Of a stretch of 64,000 nucleotides of DNA, positions 16,978 through 25,825 are shown piece after piece. Position 1 is the stretch's first letter. Every line of letters begins with the position of its first letter. The notes beneath the pieces were generated by a model. That model was not told where the DNA came from. It did no database searches and saw only the letters and a program-made list of their open reading frames with translations. The stretch spans positions 62,001-126,000 of the forward strand of contig OZ252016.1 of the NCBI GenBank assembly GCA_965247475.1. Reading direction: 5' to 3'. This stretch comes from G965247475 sp965247475. GTDB lineage: Bacteria; Chloroflexota; UBA11872. The position numbers were made by a program, and so were the translations under genes.

Positions 16978-18900
16978 CTACCGCGCGCCCCGGGCGAAGA
17001 AGGCCGCCACGTCCTCCAGCCGGTCGGTGCGCGGCGCGGCCGGCAGCGACGCCAGCACGGTCTCGCCGTAGGCCCGTGTGGCCACCCGGCTGTCCAGGAT
17101 CGCCACCACTCCGCGATCGCGCCGCGAACGGATCAGGCGCCCGAATCCTTGCTTCAGCAGCAGCGCGGCCCGCGGCAGCGCGTACTCCCCGAACCAGTCG
17201 CGACCCTCCGCGCGCAGCCGCTCGGTGCGCGCGGCCACCACCGGATCGTCGGGGACCGCGAACGGCATCCGGGTGATCACCACCAGGCTCAGCGCATCAC
17301 CGGGGATGTCCACGCCCTCCCAGAACGACCGGGTCCCGAACAGCACCGCGTTGCCCGCTTGTCGGAAGCGATCGAGCAGCATGGTGGTGGGTGCCTCGCC
17401 CTGACGCAGCGCCGGCCCCGCGAGCTGGTCGCGCACCAGCCGCCAGGTCGCGTTGAGCGCCCGGTGACTGGTGAACAGGCAGAACGCCCGTCCGCCCGAG
17501 ATGTCGGTCAGCTCCCGAATCGCACCCGCGATGGCGCTGTCGTACCTGTCCGAGAGTTCCCCGCCGCGGGGAGGCGGCGGCAGGTGCGAGGCCACGTACA
17601 ACCGCGCTTGGCGCGCATAGTCGAATGCGGCGTCGGTGATCAGATCGGCGGCCCCGTGCAGCCCGATTCTGGATTTGACGTAATCAAATGACTCGTCAAC
17701 CGCCAGCGTCGCCGACGTGCCCACCACCGTTCGCGTTGCGGCGATCCGCCGCGCGAACAGATCGTCCACCGCCACCGGAACCGCCTTCGCGACTGGATCG
17801 CGGTGCGCCGGGCGCTCGACGAAGTGCACCCAGTCCGGATCGCCGGGGCGGAAGATCAACTCCGCGTCCATCGCGAGCTCGCGCAGCCGGCGCTCGAGCC
17901 AGGCGCGTTCGTCTCGATCGGCCGCGGCGGCGCTGGCGTCGGTGAGCTCGGCGGCCAGGCGCGCGAGGCGCGCGCCCGCCGGAATCTCGTCCACGATCGG
18001 CGCGCGAGTCGCGCCCCGCAGCCCCTCCAGCGTCGCGAACGCGTCGTCGCTGGCCTTCAGCGCCGCCGAGATGGTTCGCGCGTGCGTGTCCGCCAAACCG
18101 GCCCTCACGCGCGCGCTGTTCAAGATCCGCGATGCGCGAGACCGGTCGATCTCCGCCGCGAAGGCCGTCGTCGCGGCGTCCTCGAGCGTGTGCGCCTCGT
18201 CGAGGATCGCGAGTCCGGCCGAGGGCAACGGCATCCCCGTCGCGGCATCGCCGCCCGCCTGCCGGAGCTTGGCGTCGGCGAACACGAGATGATGGTTCGT
18301 CACCACGATCTGCGCCTGGGCCGCTCGCGCGCGCGCCCGCTCGGCCCAGCAGTCGTCGTGAAACGGGCACAGCCGCCCTTCGCAGGTGTCCACGCCGCGT
18401 GCCAGGGCGCGGCGGGTGTCAACCGTCGCCGCCTGTCCCAGCTCGTCGAGGTCGCCGTTCCTGGTCGCGCGCGCCCAGCGCCGAATCTCATCGAGCCGCG
18501 GCGCGACCGTCAGTTCCGGCTGCGTCGTCTGCTCGTCCAGCGAGAGCAGGCAGAGGTAGTTCGCGCGGCCCTTCAGGACAGCTACCCGGGCGTTGGTTCC
18601 GAGCGCGCGTTGCGCCAGCGGCAGGTCGTGCTCCCAGAGCTGATCCTGCAGCGCCTTGGTCGCCGTGCTGATGACGGCCTGCCGCCCGGCGAGCAGGACG
18701 GGGACGAGATACGCCAGCGACTTCCCCGTGCCCGTGCCAGCCTCGATCAGCGCATGCTGGTCGCTCTCGATTGCCGCGGCGACGAAGTCGGCCATCTGCG
18801 TCTGGCATCGGCGTGACTCGTACCCCGGAAGCACCTGCGCGAGGGGGCCGTCCGGGCCAAACAGATCCGCGGGCGAAACCGGGTCCGTCGCGGCGGGCAC
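16978..18900 (-). CDS. dinG: DinG-like ATP-dependent DNA helicase (XPD family)
   Basis: This is a superfamily 2 helicase related to DinG/XPD, expected to unwind structured DNA 5'-3' during repair. The 641-aa product has Walker A EAGTGTGKS, an Fe-S cysteine set (one in NYLCLL and three in the CEGRLCPFHDDC region), the DEAH box LDEAHTLED, SFWEGVDIPG, and motif VI QGFGRLIR. GTG 18900 was chosen because it clears the upstream PIG-L-like gene, whose stop is 34 nt away; the frame stays open across that gene but reads as shadow sequence. The two are probably co-transcribed. Confidence 0.92.
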   Translation of the reverse strand: MPAATDPVSPADLFGPDGPLAQVLPGYESRRCQTQMADFVAAAIESDQHALIEAGTGTGKSLAYLVPVLLAGRQAVISTATKALQDQLWEHDLPLAQRALGTNARVAVLKGRANYLCLLSLDEQTTQPELTVAPRLDEIRRWARATRNGDLDELGQAATVDTRRALARGVDTCEGRLCPFHDDCWAERARARAAQAQIVVTNHHLVFADAKLRQAGGDAATGMPLPSAGLAILDEAHTLEDAATTAFAAEIDRSRASRILNSARVRAGLADTHARTISAALKASDDAFATLEGLRGATRAPIVDEIPAGARLARLAAELTDASAAAADRDERAWLERRLRELAMDAELIFRPGDPDWVHFVERPAHRDPVAKAVPVAVDDLFARRIAATRTVVGTSATLAVDESFDYVKSRIGLHGAADLITDAAFDYARQARLYVASHLPPPPRGGELSDRYDSAIAGAIRELTDISGGRAFCLFTSHRALNATWRLVRDQLAGPALRQGEAPTTMLLDRFRQAGNAVLFGTRSFWEGVDIPGDALSLVVITRMPFAVPDDPVVAARTERLRAEGRDWFGEYALPRAALLLKQGFGRLIRSRRDRGVVAILDSRVATRAYGETVLASLPAAPRTDRLEDVAAFFARGAR

Positions 18901-18934
18901 TACGTGGCTCGGCCTATGTCGCCGTGACCCGCCG

Positions 18935-19636
18935 TCAGGGCAAGAGCCGTTGCGTCGGCGCCCGACCGCCGGCCGGATCCAACCGGAAGGCCTCGGCGGC
19001 GGCCACGCCGGCCTGAAGCCCGTGATACGCCGCAACCGATGCCGCGGCTTGAACGATGTCGATGCCTTCGCGTCGGCGGCGCCACGCGACCAGCGTCGCA
19101 TGCGCCTCCAGTGCCCGTCGTTTCGGCTCCTGCGTCTCGGTTGCGTCCACGTATTCGGTGGGTGCGAGACCGGCGGCCCACCCAGGCGCGTAGGCGATCA
19201 CGTGGGGCGCGGCGTCCAGTGCCGGGTGATGCGACCGTGCATTCGGCGCCGCCGCAAGCTCCGTGGCCCCTAGCGCCAGCGCGCCGGCCGCGCGCGCGTC
19301 GCGCGACGGCCCCAGCGCCGCCGGCGCCAGCACCACGTCGGCCTGGAACGCCCGCAGCACGTCCGCGACCTTGAGGCGCGTGACCGAGTCGTCGGCGACG
19401 GCAAAGTCCGAGTGGTTCAGCCAGTAGAGCTCGGCGCCCAAGATATCGGCCGCCGCCTCCGCCTCCGCGCGCCGGGCATCCGCCAGATCGCGAGGCGGCA
19501 CGTCCACGCCCGCCGAATTGCCGTTCGCGATCGTGCAGATGGCGGTCGCCCCGCCGTCGCGGGTGACACGCGCCAGTGTGCCGCCACAGGCGAATTCGGC
19601 GTCGCCCGGCGAGGCGGCGATCACGAGCACCCGCAT
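18935..19636 (-). CDS. PIG-L/LmbE-like protein with degenerate zinc site
   Basis: This has the fold of the PIG-L/LmbE deacetylase family, whose members remove N-acetyl groups from sugars using zinc. The 233-aa protein starts MRVLVIAASPGDAEFACGG. The family motif is AHPDDAEFGAGG, so the metal-binding histidine is serine and the first aspartate is glycine. The second zinc motif, normally HPDHR, reads PSRDAR and also lacks its histidines. This suggests loss of the usual hydrolase activity. It lies just upstream of the helicase and diverges from obgE. Confidence 0.8.
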   Translation of the reverse strand: MRVLVIAASPGDAEFACGGTLARVTRDGGATAICTIANGNSAGVDVPPRDLADARRAEAEAAADILGAELYWLNHSDFAVADDSVTRLKVADVLRAFQADVVLAPAALGPSRDARAAGALALGATELAAAPNARSHHPALDAAPHVIAYAPGWAAGLAPTEYVDATETQEPKRRALEAHATLVAWRRRREGIDIVQAAASVAAYHGLQAGVAAAEAFRLDPAGGRAPTQRLLP

Positions 19637-19772
19637 GGGCCCTGTCCGGCGGTCGGTCTTGACGGCGGACTGAGTGTAGCCGCCGCGCGAAATCGGCCTG
19701 CGCGGCCGGACTGTGCGCGAGAATCCCAAATGCGGATACCGGCTAATCACATCTTCGCGCTCGGATCGTGCT

Positions 19773-21080
19773 GTGCCCAGTCGCGCCGATAGCCCACGCG
19801 GGTTCTTCGACGAGGCCGTCATTGAGGTCCGCGGCGGGCATGGCGGCGGTGGCTCCGCGCACCTGCGCCGCGAGAAGTACGTGGCCCGCGGCGGCCCCGA
19901 CGGCGGTGACGGCGGCCGTGGCGGCGATGTGGTCGTGCGCGCCCGTTCGAACGTCCATGCGCTCACGCAGTTCCGGTTCCGCAGGCGGTTCCATGCCGGC
20001 GACGGCCGCCCCGGCGATCGCAACAATCGCTCCGGGCGTGCCGGCGAGTCCTTGGTGATCGACGTGCCGCCGGGCACGGTCGTGTACGACCAGGCGACCG
20101 GCGCGCGGTTGGCCGATCTGGTCGACCAGGACGGCGAAGTGCTCGTGGCCCACGGCGGTCGCGGCGGTTGGGGCAACGTTCATTTCAAGTCGTCTCGCTT
20201 CCAGACGCCCGAGATCGCGATGCACGGTGACCCGGGCGACGAACGGCGGCTGCGGCTCGAGCTCGAGCTGATCGCCGACGCCGGGCTGGTGGGCGCGCCC
20301 AACGCCGGCAAGTCCTCCGTGCTCGCCCGCCTCAGCGCCGCGCGGCCAAAGATCGCGCCCTACCCCTTCACCACCCTGGCACCGGTGCTGGGTGTGGTAA
20401 CCGCGAACGACACGAGCTTCGTGCTGGCCGATCTGCCCGGGCTCATCGAGGGCGCCGGCGACGGTGCCGGGCTCGGCCACCAGTTTCTGCGTCACGCGCG
20501 CCGATCGCGGGTGCTGGTCCACGTGATCGACGGCGCGGGGCTCGAGCGCGACCCGCGAGCGGCGTTTCGGGCCACGAACGCGGAGCTCGAGGGCTACGAT
20601 CCCACGCTGGCCGAGCGCCCCCAGCTCGTGGCCTTCAACAAGACTGATCTCGCCGAGGCGCGTGAGAAGTGGCCCGACTTTCGGGACGCTCTACAGGCCG
20701 ATGGGCATCGCGTCATCTCGATCTCGGCCGCTACCGGCGAGTCGTTGCGCGAGCTCGTCGCGGGAATCCTTCAGCTGCTCCGCGACGCGCCCGAGCCGCG
20801 GCGCGCCGAGCCGTCAGGCATTGCGGTGCTGCGGCCGCCGGTGGTCGATGAGGAGCCGCGGCTGTTCCGCCGGTCGGACGGCGCGTTTGTCGTGCGCGAT
20901 CCCAAGCTCGAGCTGCTGGCTGCGCGTCTCAATCTCGAGACGCGCGACGCCGCCGACTACCTCCAGCGTCAGCTCGATCGGCTCGGTGTCACGAAACGCC
21001 TGGAACAGGCGGGCGTGGGCGATACCGACACGGTCGTGATTGGCGATGTGGAGTTCGAATGGAGCCACGGCGGCCTGTGA
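19773..21080 (+). CDS. obgE: GTPase Obg/CgtA
   Basis: This is an essential ribosome-assembly and stress GTPase. The N-terminal Obg fold is glycine-rich (GGHGGGGSAH, REKYVARGGP). The G domain has GAPNAGKSS, DLPGLIEGA and NKTD. A C-terminal OCT domain is present (residues ~365-435), an extension found in some bacterial groups and absent from E. coli. GTG 19773 puts FFDEAVIEV near the N-terminus as expected; the frame extends upstream to 19713. It is about 435 aa. The thrS leader begins just after its stop. Confidence 0.95.
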   Translation: MPSRADSPRGFFDEAVIEVRGGHGGGGSAHLRREKYVARGGPDGGDGGRGGDVVVRARSNVHALTQFRFRRRFHAGDGRPGDRNNRSGRAGESLVIDVPPGTVVYDQATGARLADLVDQDGEVLVAHGGRGGWGNVHFKSSRFQTPEIAMHGDPGDERRLRLELELIADAGLVGAPNAGKSSVLARLSAARPKIAPYPFTTLAPVLGVVTANDTSFVLADLPGLIEGAGDGAGLGHQFLRHARRSRVLVHVIDGAGLERDPRAAFRATNAELEGYDPTLAERPQLVAFNKTDLAEAREKWPDFRDALQADGHRVISISAATGESLRELVAGILQLLRDAPEPRRAEPSGIAVLRPPVVDEEPRLFRRSDGAFVVRDPKLELLAARLNLETRDAADYLQRQLDRLGVTKRLEQAGVGDTDTVVIGDVEFEWSHGGL

Positions 21081-21095
21081 TACATTCCGGCCGCC

Positions 21096-21158
21096 ATGGC
21101 CCTACCAGATCGAAGTACCGGCACAGCTTTCGCCGCCCGCCTCGCCATCACTATCTAG
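21096..21158 (+). CDS. Putative thrS leader peptide (20 aa)
   Basis: This short ORF reads MALPDRSTGTAFAARLAITI, then TAG. It has three threonine codons (ACC 21117, ACA 21123, ACT 21150), and the last three codons are Ile-Thr-Ile, as in the Thr/Ile-rich leader of the E. coli thr operon. Its stop overlaps the first base of a hairpin, and an intrinsic terminator follows before thrS. No clear Shine-Dalgarno is present. TACATT at 21081-21086 could be a -10 box, which would make the message nearly leaderless. Translation is inferred, not shown. Confidence 0.5.
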   Translation: MALPDRSTGTAFAARLAITI

Positions 21159-21228
21159 CCCTCGTGCTCGGCGGCGGAATAGCCGCTGCCGCGAGGGCCT
21201 GCCCGGACCTCCCGGGCCTTTCTGTTTT
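21158..21228 (+). promoter_or_regulatory. thrS attenuator: hairpin plus intrinsic terminator
   Basis: A 7-bp perfect stem GCCCTCG/CGAGGGC (21158-21164 with 21192-21198) encloses a second G:C-rich stem (CGGCGGC with GCCGCTG). Next comes GCCCGG-ACCTC-CCGGGC (21201-21217) and the tract CTTTCTGTTTT (21218-21228), a good intrinsic terminator 46 nt before the thrS start. Together with the upstream Thr/Ile ORF, this looks like transcription attenuation by ribosome stalling on uncharged tRNA. No T-box consensus (TGGNACCGCG) was found. Confidence 0.6.
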
Positions 21229-21274
21229 GCGGGCTGTCTACACGCTTCAACCAGAGTGACGGAGGGCTTCCCTG

Positions 21275-23059
21275 ATGGACGCTGATCATCTCTACCGCTT
21301 GCGCCACTCGGCCGCGCACGTGCTGGCCACGGCCGTGCTGGATGTCTTCCCCGACGCGCAGCTCGGCATCGGTCCGCCCACCGACGACGGCTTCTACTAC
21401 GACTTCCTGCTGCCGCGCTCGCTTACGCCTGAAGACCTGGCGCGAATCGAAGCCCGCATGTCCGTTCACAAGCAGGCCGCCTATCCATTTGAGTGCTCCG
21501 TTCACGAGCGCGCGGAGGCTCTTGCGCATTTCCGCGCCCAGAGCCAACCGTTCAAGGTCGAGCTGATCGAAGACATAGCCGGCGGCGAGACCATCAGCTA
21601 CTACACCTCCGGACCCTTCGTCGATCTCTGCCGCGGTCCGCACGTGGCCGACACTGGCGAGATCGGCGTGTTCAAGCTGCTCTCCATCGCCGGCGCGTAC
21701 TGGCGCGGCGACGAGAAGCGACCGCAGCTCCAGCGCGTCTATGGCACCACGTTTCCCACCCAGGCCGAGTTGGACGAGCATCTGAACCGGCTGGAAGAAG
21801 CGCAGAAGCGCGATCACCGCGTGCTCGGCCGCGATCTGGATCTGTTCTCGATCAATCCGTCCGTCGGACCGGGCCTGGTGCTGTGGCATCCCAGGGGCGG
21901 CGTGATTCGCGAGCTCTTGGAGGACTTCTGGCGCAAGGAGCACCGCAGGCGCGGCTACGACGTGGTCTATACGCCGCACATCGGCCGTAAGGAGCTTTGG
22001 GAGACCAGCGGCCACACGCAGTGGTTCGAGGACGGCCTCTTCCCCGAGATGGACCTCGAGCACCAGAGCTACATCAACAGGCCGATGAACTGCCCCTTCC
22101 ACGTGCAGATCTTCGGTTCCAAGACCCGCAGCTACCGCGATCTGCCGCTGCGCTTCGGTGAGTTGGGCACGGTCTACCGCTACGAGCGCACGGGGACGCT
22201 GCACGGTGCTCTGCGCGTACGCGGTCTCACCCAGGACGACGCGCACATCTTCTGCACCCGCGCGCAATTCGCGGACGAGGTTGACGGCTGCCTGGAGATC
22301 GCCGAGTTCATCTACGGCCTGTTCGGGTTCACCGACTTCAAATGGGAGCTGAGCGTCCGCGACAAGTCCGACACCGCCAAATACGCCGGCACGGACGATC
22401 TTTGGGACCTCGCCGAGAGCGGGCTGGTCGAAGCTTTGGAGCGCCACCAGATCGACTACCAGCGCGTGGAGGGCGAGGCTGCCTTCTACGGACCCAAGAT
22501 CGATATGCAGGTCGCCGACGCGATCGGCCGTTTTTGGCAGCTCACGACCATACAGGTTGACTTCAACCTGCCTGAGCGATTTGACATAACCTATGAAGCG
22601 GATGACGGTTCGCGTCAGCGCCCCGTCATGGTCCACCGCGCCATCATGGGCGCCCTGGAGCGCTTCGTGGCCGTGCTCACCGAGCACTTCGCGGGCGCCT
22701 TTCCCGTCTGGCTGGCGCCGCTGCAGGCCGTGATGATCCCCATCGCCGACCGGCACGTGGACTACTGCCGGCAGGTTGCGGGCAAACTGCGTGACGTTGG
22801 CCTGCGGGTTGACGTGGATGACCGCTCGGAGCGCATGAACCGCAAGATCCGCCACGCCCAGCTTCAGAAAGTCCCCTACATGCTGGTCGCGGGCGACCGC
22901 GACATCCAGAACGAGCAGGTCTCGGTGCGCCTGCGAACCGAGGAAGACCTGGGAGGGATGAGCGTGGACGCGTTCCTGGCTGCGGTGCTGCCCGTCATCG
23001 AATCCCGCGCGCACGACGGCCTCGGGTTCGACGCGACGGTGCCCTCGGGCGTCGGCTGA
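21275..23059 (+). CDS. thrS: Threonyl-tRNA synthetase (no TGS domain)
   Basis: It charges tRNA-Thr. The 594-aa protein begins directly in the editing (N2) domain (RHSAAHVLA, then DLCRGPH), so the usual ~60-residue N-terminal TGS domain is absent. The class II core follows: motif 2 around YRYERTGTLHGALR, zinc ligands in MNCPFH and downstream histidines, and motif 3 VHRAIMGALERF. The C-terminal anticodon-binding domain is complete. ATG 21275 follows GGAGGG at 21261-21266. Expression is probably controlled by the attenuator upstream. Confidence 0.96.
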   Translation: MDADHLYRLRHSAAHVLATAVLDVFPDAQLGIGPPTDDGFYYDFLLPRSLTPEDLARIEARMSVHKQAAYPFECSVHERAEALAHFRAQSQPFKVELIEDIAGGETISYYTSGPFVDLCRGPHVADTGEIGVFKLLSIAGAYWRGDEKRPQLQRVYGTTFPTQAELDEHLNRLEEAQKRDHRVLGRDLDLFSINPSVGPGLVLWHPRGGVIRELLEDFWRKEHRRRGYDVVYTPHIGRKELWETSGHTQWFEDGLFPEMDLEHQSYINRPMNCPFHVQIFGSKTRSYRDLPLRFGELGTVYRYERTGTLHGALRVRGLTQDDAHIFCTRAQFADEVDGCLEIAEFIYGLFGFTDFKWELSVRDKSDTAKYAGTDDLWDLAESGLVEALERHQIDYQRVEGEAAFYGPKIDMQVADAIGRFWQLTTIQVDFNLPERFDITYEADDGSRQRPVMVHRAIMGALERFVAVLTEHFAGAFPVWLAPLQAVMIPIADRHVDYCRQVAGKLRDVGLRVDVDDRSERMNRKIRHAQLQKVPYMLVAGDRDIQNEQVSVRLRTEEDLGGMSVDAFLAAVLPVIESRAHDGLGFDATVPSGVG

Positions 23060-23076
23060 CTCCGCGCGCGGGGCGG

Positions 23077-24015
23077 CTAGTCCGCGCCGCGCCGCGTCGC
23101 GAACTGCCTGGCCTGCTCGATGAAGTCCACCCCGACTGACTCGCCGAAGGCGTCGGCCAGCCGCCGGAACACCGGGCCGACCTCCCCGCTCCCGATCGGT
23201 TTCCCGTTGAATCGAGTCGCCGGTATCAGACAGAACGGGGTCGAGCAGAAGAAGCCTTCGTCGGCGGTGAGCGCGTCGTACGGCTCGAGATTGATCTCTC
23301 GGGCGTCGATCGCCAGTTCGGCCGCCAGATCGAACACCGCCTGGCGCGTCACGCCGCGCAGGATGTTGCGAGGCTCGGGCGTGAGCAGCACGCCGTCGCG
23401 CACGAGAAAGAAGTTGGATCCCGTCCCCTCGGTCAGGAACCCGTCCTCGTCGGTCAGGATCGCCCAGGCGTCCCGACCCTCGCGCGCGACCTCATTCGCC
23501 GCGAGGCGGTAGTGGAGCCGCGAGCGACTCTTCACCTTTGGGTCCAGCAGGCGGCTTGGGATCGACCGCTGCCGCGGCACCACCGCGTTGACACCCGCAT
23601 CGAACCCCGCCGCCAGCGACCCCACATAGGGGACCAGCGATTGCGTCGAGATGATCACGGTCGCGTGCTCGGGCTCGAGAAAACCCGGCGCGTAGCTGTG
23701 GGCAGGCCCGCGTGACACGTTGTGCACGATCGAGAGATCGTCGTCGTCCGCGTGCGCCGGCCAGTTGCGCTCGACCAGCTCGCGCGTCGCCTGCTCCATC
23801 TCGTCGACCGTCAGACCGCAATCGATGTCCGCGACGTTCATCGAGGCGTACAGGCGCTTGAGATGCTCGTGCAGACGGAAGGGGCGCCCCTGGAACGTGC
23901 GAGTGGTCTCGAACACCATGTCGCCCCATATCAGAGCCGAGTCGAGGACCGACACCCGCGCCTCGGAGGTCGGAACGAATTCCCCATTGAAGTAGGCCAC
24001 GGTCTGTGTGCTCAT
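23077..24015 (-). CDS. Class IV (fold-type IV) PLP aminotransferase
   Basis: This is related to branched-chain amino acid aminotransferase, D-amino acid aminotransferase and aminodeoxychorismate lyase. The 312-aa protein has RLHEHLKRLY, the PLP-lysine region LDPKVKSRSRLHY, ILTDEDGFLTEGTGSN (cofactor phosphate site) and RNILRGVTR. The KSRSRLHY form differs from the usual KxxNY of IlvE, so the substrate cannot be named with confidence. ATG 24015 follows GGGGAAG at good spacing. It diverges from the methyltransferase gene. Confidence 0.88.
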   Translation of the reverse strand: MSTQTVAYFNGEFVPTSEARVSVLDSALIWGDMVFETTRTFQGRPFRLHEHLKRLYASMNVADIDCGLTVDEMEQATRELVERNWPAHADDDDLSIVHNVSRGPAHSYAPGFLEPEHATVIISTQSLVPYVGSLAAGFDAGVNAVVPRQRSIPSRLLDPKVKSRSRLHYRLAANEVAREGRDAWAILTDEDGFLTEGTGSNFFLVRDGVLLTPEPRNILRGVTRQAVFDLAAELAIDAREINLEPYDALTADEGFFCSTPFCLIPATRFNGKPIGSGEVGPVFRRLADAFGESVGVDFIEQARQFATRRGAD

Positions 24016-24043
24016 CCGACTTCCCCGCAAAGGTCACTCGCAC

Positions 24044-24973
24044 GTGTTTGTACCAGAGGACCATACCGGCTGCGGCGCACGGCCCATTCCGGCCGCGCGT
24101 CGCAATCGAACGTCCGCGGACGCACTACGATTAGCGCGCCCGACCGCAAGGACCGGAACACTTCTGACCCACGACACGCGCCGTGTCCGCGAGGCGGTCA
24201 AGCTCGGCTACGACCTGCGAGCGCCCGAATTCGGCAAGGGCGCGACCCGTCGCCACCGCGCCCACCGGATGGCTGTGCCGGAAGTCGCGCACGGTGCGCG
24301 TGTGCTCGACGTCGGCGCCGGCACCGGGCGCTCCACCGCCCCCGTGATCGAGCAGAACTCCGCCGCCGTGGTGATCGGGCTCGACCTCTCGGCGGCCATG
24401 CTTCGTCGCGCGCTCGATTCCTTTCGCGGCCGTGTCGGCTGGGTCCAGGGAGACGCCGAGCGCCTCCCGCTGGCGGACCGGTCGTTCGACCTCGTCGTCA
24501 GCCGTCGCGCGCTGAGCCATCTGCCCGACCCCTGCGAGGCGTTCAGGGAGATCGCGCGCGTGCTGACGCCCGGCGGCGTGGTGGACGTCACGCTGTCCGG
24601 AGATCGGGCGCTCGGGCGGCCGGTGGAACGATTCCTGCGGACCGCGCTGCGCGAGACCCTCGGTGACCGCGCCGACGGGCTCATCGGCCTCTTCCGCCCG
24701 CCCACCATCGCGATGGTCGACGCGGCCGCGCACGCCGCCGCGCTTAACTCGGCCGACCTCACGGCCACGACCACCTACGGATGGAGCGATCCGGATGACT
24801 TGGTCGACGGTCTGTTGCGCGCCACCATGTACCTGCGCAGCGGCCTGGCCGCCGACGAGGCGGAACGCGTCGGCGAGCGCCTGCGGTCCCTGGCCCGCGC
24901 CGCTGCCGCCGACCGCGGCCTCGAAGACTGGAGCTACGAGATCTCGTATCGGGGCGTGAAGCCGTCCGCATGA
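24044..24973 (+). CDS. SAM-dependent class I methyltransferase
   Basis: Motif I VLDVGAGTGRST (nt ~24302-24340), acidic motif GLDLSAAML, DAERLPLADRSFDLVVS and the LTPGG turn make this a class I methyltransferase of the UbiE/Methyltransf_11 type; the acceptor is unknown. The start is uncertain: GTG 24044 has AAAGGT ten bases upstream, but a TACGAT at 24126 could be a -10 box that would require a later, non-standard start. The conserved part begins around 24230. Its stop overlaps the ATG of surE by four bases. Confidence 0.82.
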   Translation: MFVPEDHTGCGARPIPAARRNRTSADALRLARPTARTGTLLTHDTRRVREAVKLGYDLRAPEFGKGATRRHRAHRMAVPEVAHGARVLDVGAGTGRSTAPVIEQNSAAVVIGLDLSAAMLRRALDSFRGRVGWVQGDAERLPLADRSFDLVVSRRALSHLPDPCEAFREIARVLTPGGVVDVTLSGDRALGRPVERFLRTALRETLGDRADGLIGLFRPPTIAMVDAAAHAAALNSADLTATTTYGWSDPDDLVDGLLRATMYLRSGLAADEAERVGERLRSLARAAAADRGLEDWSYEISYRGVKPSA

Positions 24974-25782
24974 AGATCGTCGCCGTCAACGACGACGGGT
25001 TTCACGATCCCGGCCTCTGGGCGCTCGCGGCGGCGCTCGCGCGGCTCGGCGACCTGCGCGTCTACGCGCCCGACCGCAACTACAGCGGCGCCGGCATGTC
25101 GGTCACGCTCCGGGGGGAGTTTCACGTGTCCGAAGGGCGGCCGCCGGCCGGCGTCGGGCTCGATGTCCCCGCCTTCACCATCGACGCAACCCCGGCCACG
25201 ACCGCCGCGCTCGCCTGCCTGCACGCGTTCGACGGCGGTCCTGACGTGTTGGTGTCGGGCATCAACACCGGCTGGAACTCCGGCTTCCAGGCGTACGTCG
25301 TATCCGGGACGGTCGGTGCGGCCCGCGTGGCCGTTGACCGTGGAACCACCGGAGTCGCGGTCTCCGCGCCCGGCCGCTTCGACAATCCCGATGGGTGCGT
25401 TGACTATGAGGCCATCGCCCGCGCGACCGCGCGAGCCATCGACGCCATGGCCCAGACCGGCGAACTCGGCAAGCCGTTGCTCGTCAACATCAACAGCCCG
25501 GCCGGTGTCGGCGCTTCGACGCCGGTTCGCCTCACGAGCCCCGCCCGCTTCACGATCTACGAGGACATGCGTCGGGTCGACGGTCGGACCCCCGAAGACG
25601 GCCGTGAGACGATCCGTCTCGCCTACGGTGACGTCCTGGCCGGGCCGATCCGGCCCGGCGACGAGGCGGATGCGCTCCGGTCGGGCGCGGCGTCGATGTG
25701 CGTCACCGATCCTTTCACCTCACGCGTGGTAAGCGACGGGCCGTGGCCCTCGATCGCGAAGGCCTTCACGCCCGCAACCTGA
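24970..25782 (+). CDS. surE: 5'/3'-nucleotidase SurE
   Basis: This is a metal-dependent phosphatase acting on nucleoside monophosphates. The 270-aa protein has the N-terminal VNDDG metal motif, the PDRNYSGAGMSVT segment with its metal-binding Ser, SGINTGWN, and the YVVSGTVGAARVA helix. The ATG overlaps the upstream TGA (ATGA), pointing to translational coupling with the methyltransferase. Confidence 0.95.
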   Translation: MKIVAVNDDGFHDPGLWALAAALARLGDLRVYAPDRNYSGAGMSVTLRGEFHVSEGRPPAGVGLDVPAFTIDATPATTAALACLHAFDGGPDVLVSGINTGWNSGFQAYVVSGTVGAARVAVDRGTTGVAVSAPGRFDNPDGCVDYEAIARATARAIDAMAQTGELGKPLLVNINSPAGVGASTPVRLTSPARFTIYEDMRRVDGRTPEDGRETIRLAYGDVLAGPIRPGDEADALRSGAASMCVTDPFTSRVVSDGPWPSIAKAFTPAT

Positions 25783-25825
25783 TGGGGGCCAGCCTGCATC
25801 GAGCGGCCCGAAGGAGTCCTCCCAC

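Noticed and set aside
21081..21274. T-box riboswitch upstream of thrS
   Set aside because: The antiterminator consensus TGGNACCGCG is absent next to the terminator; only a loose GTACCG lies far upstream, inside the leader ORF.
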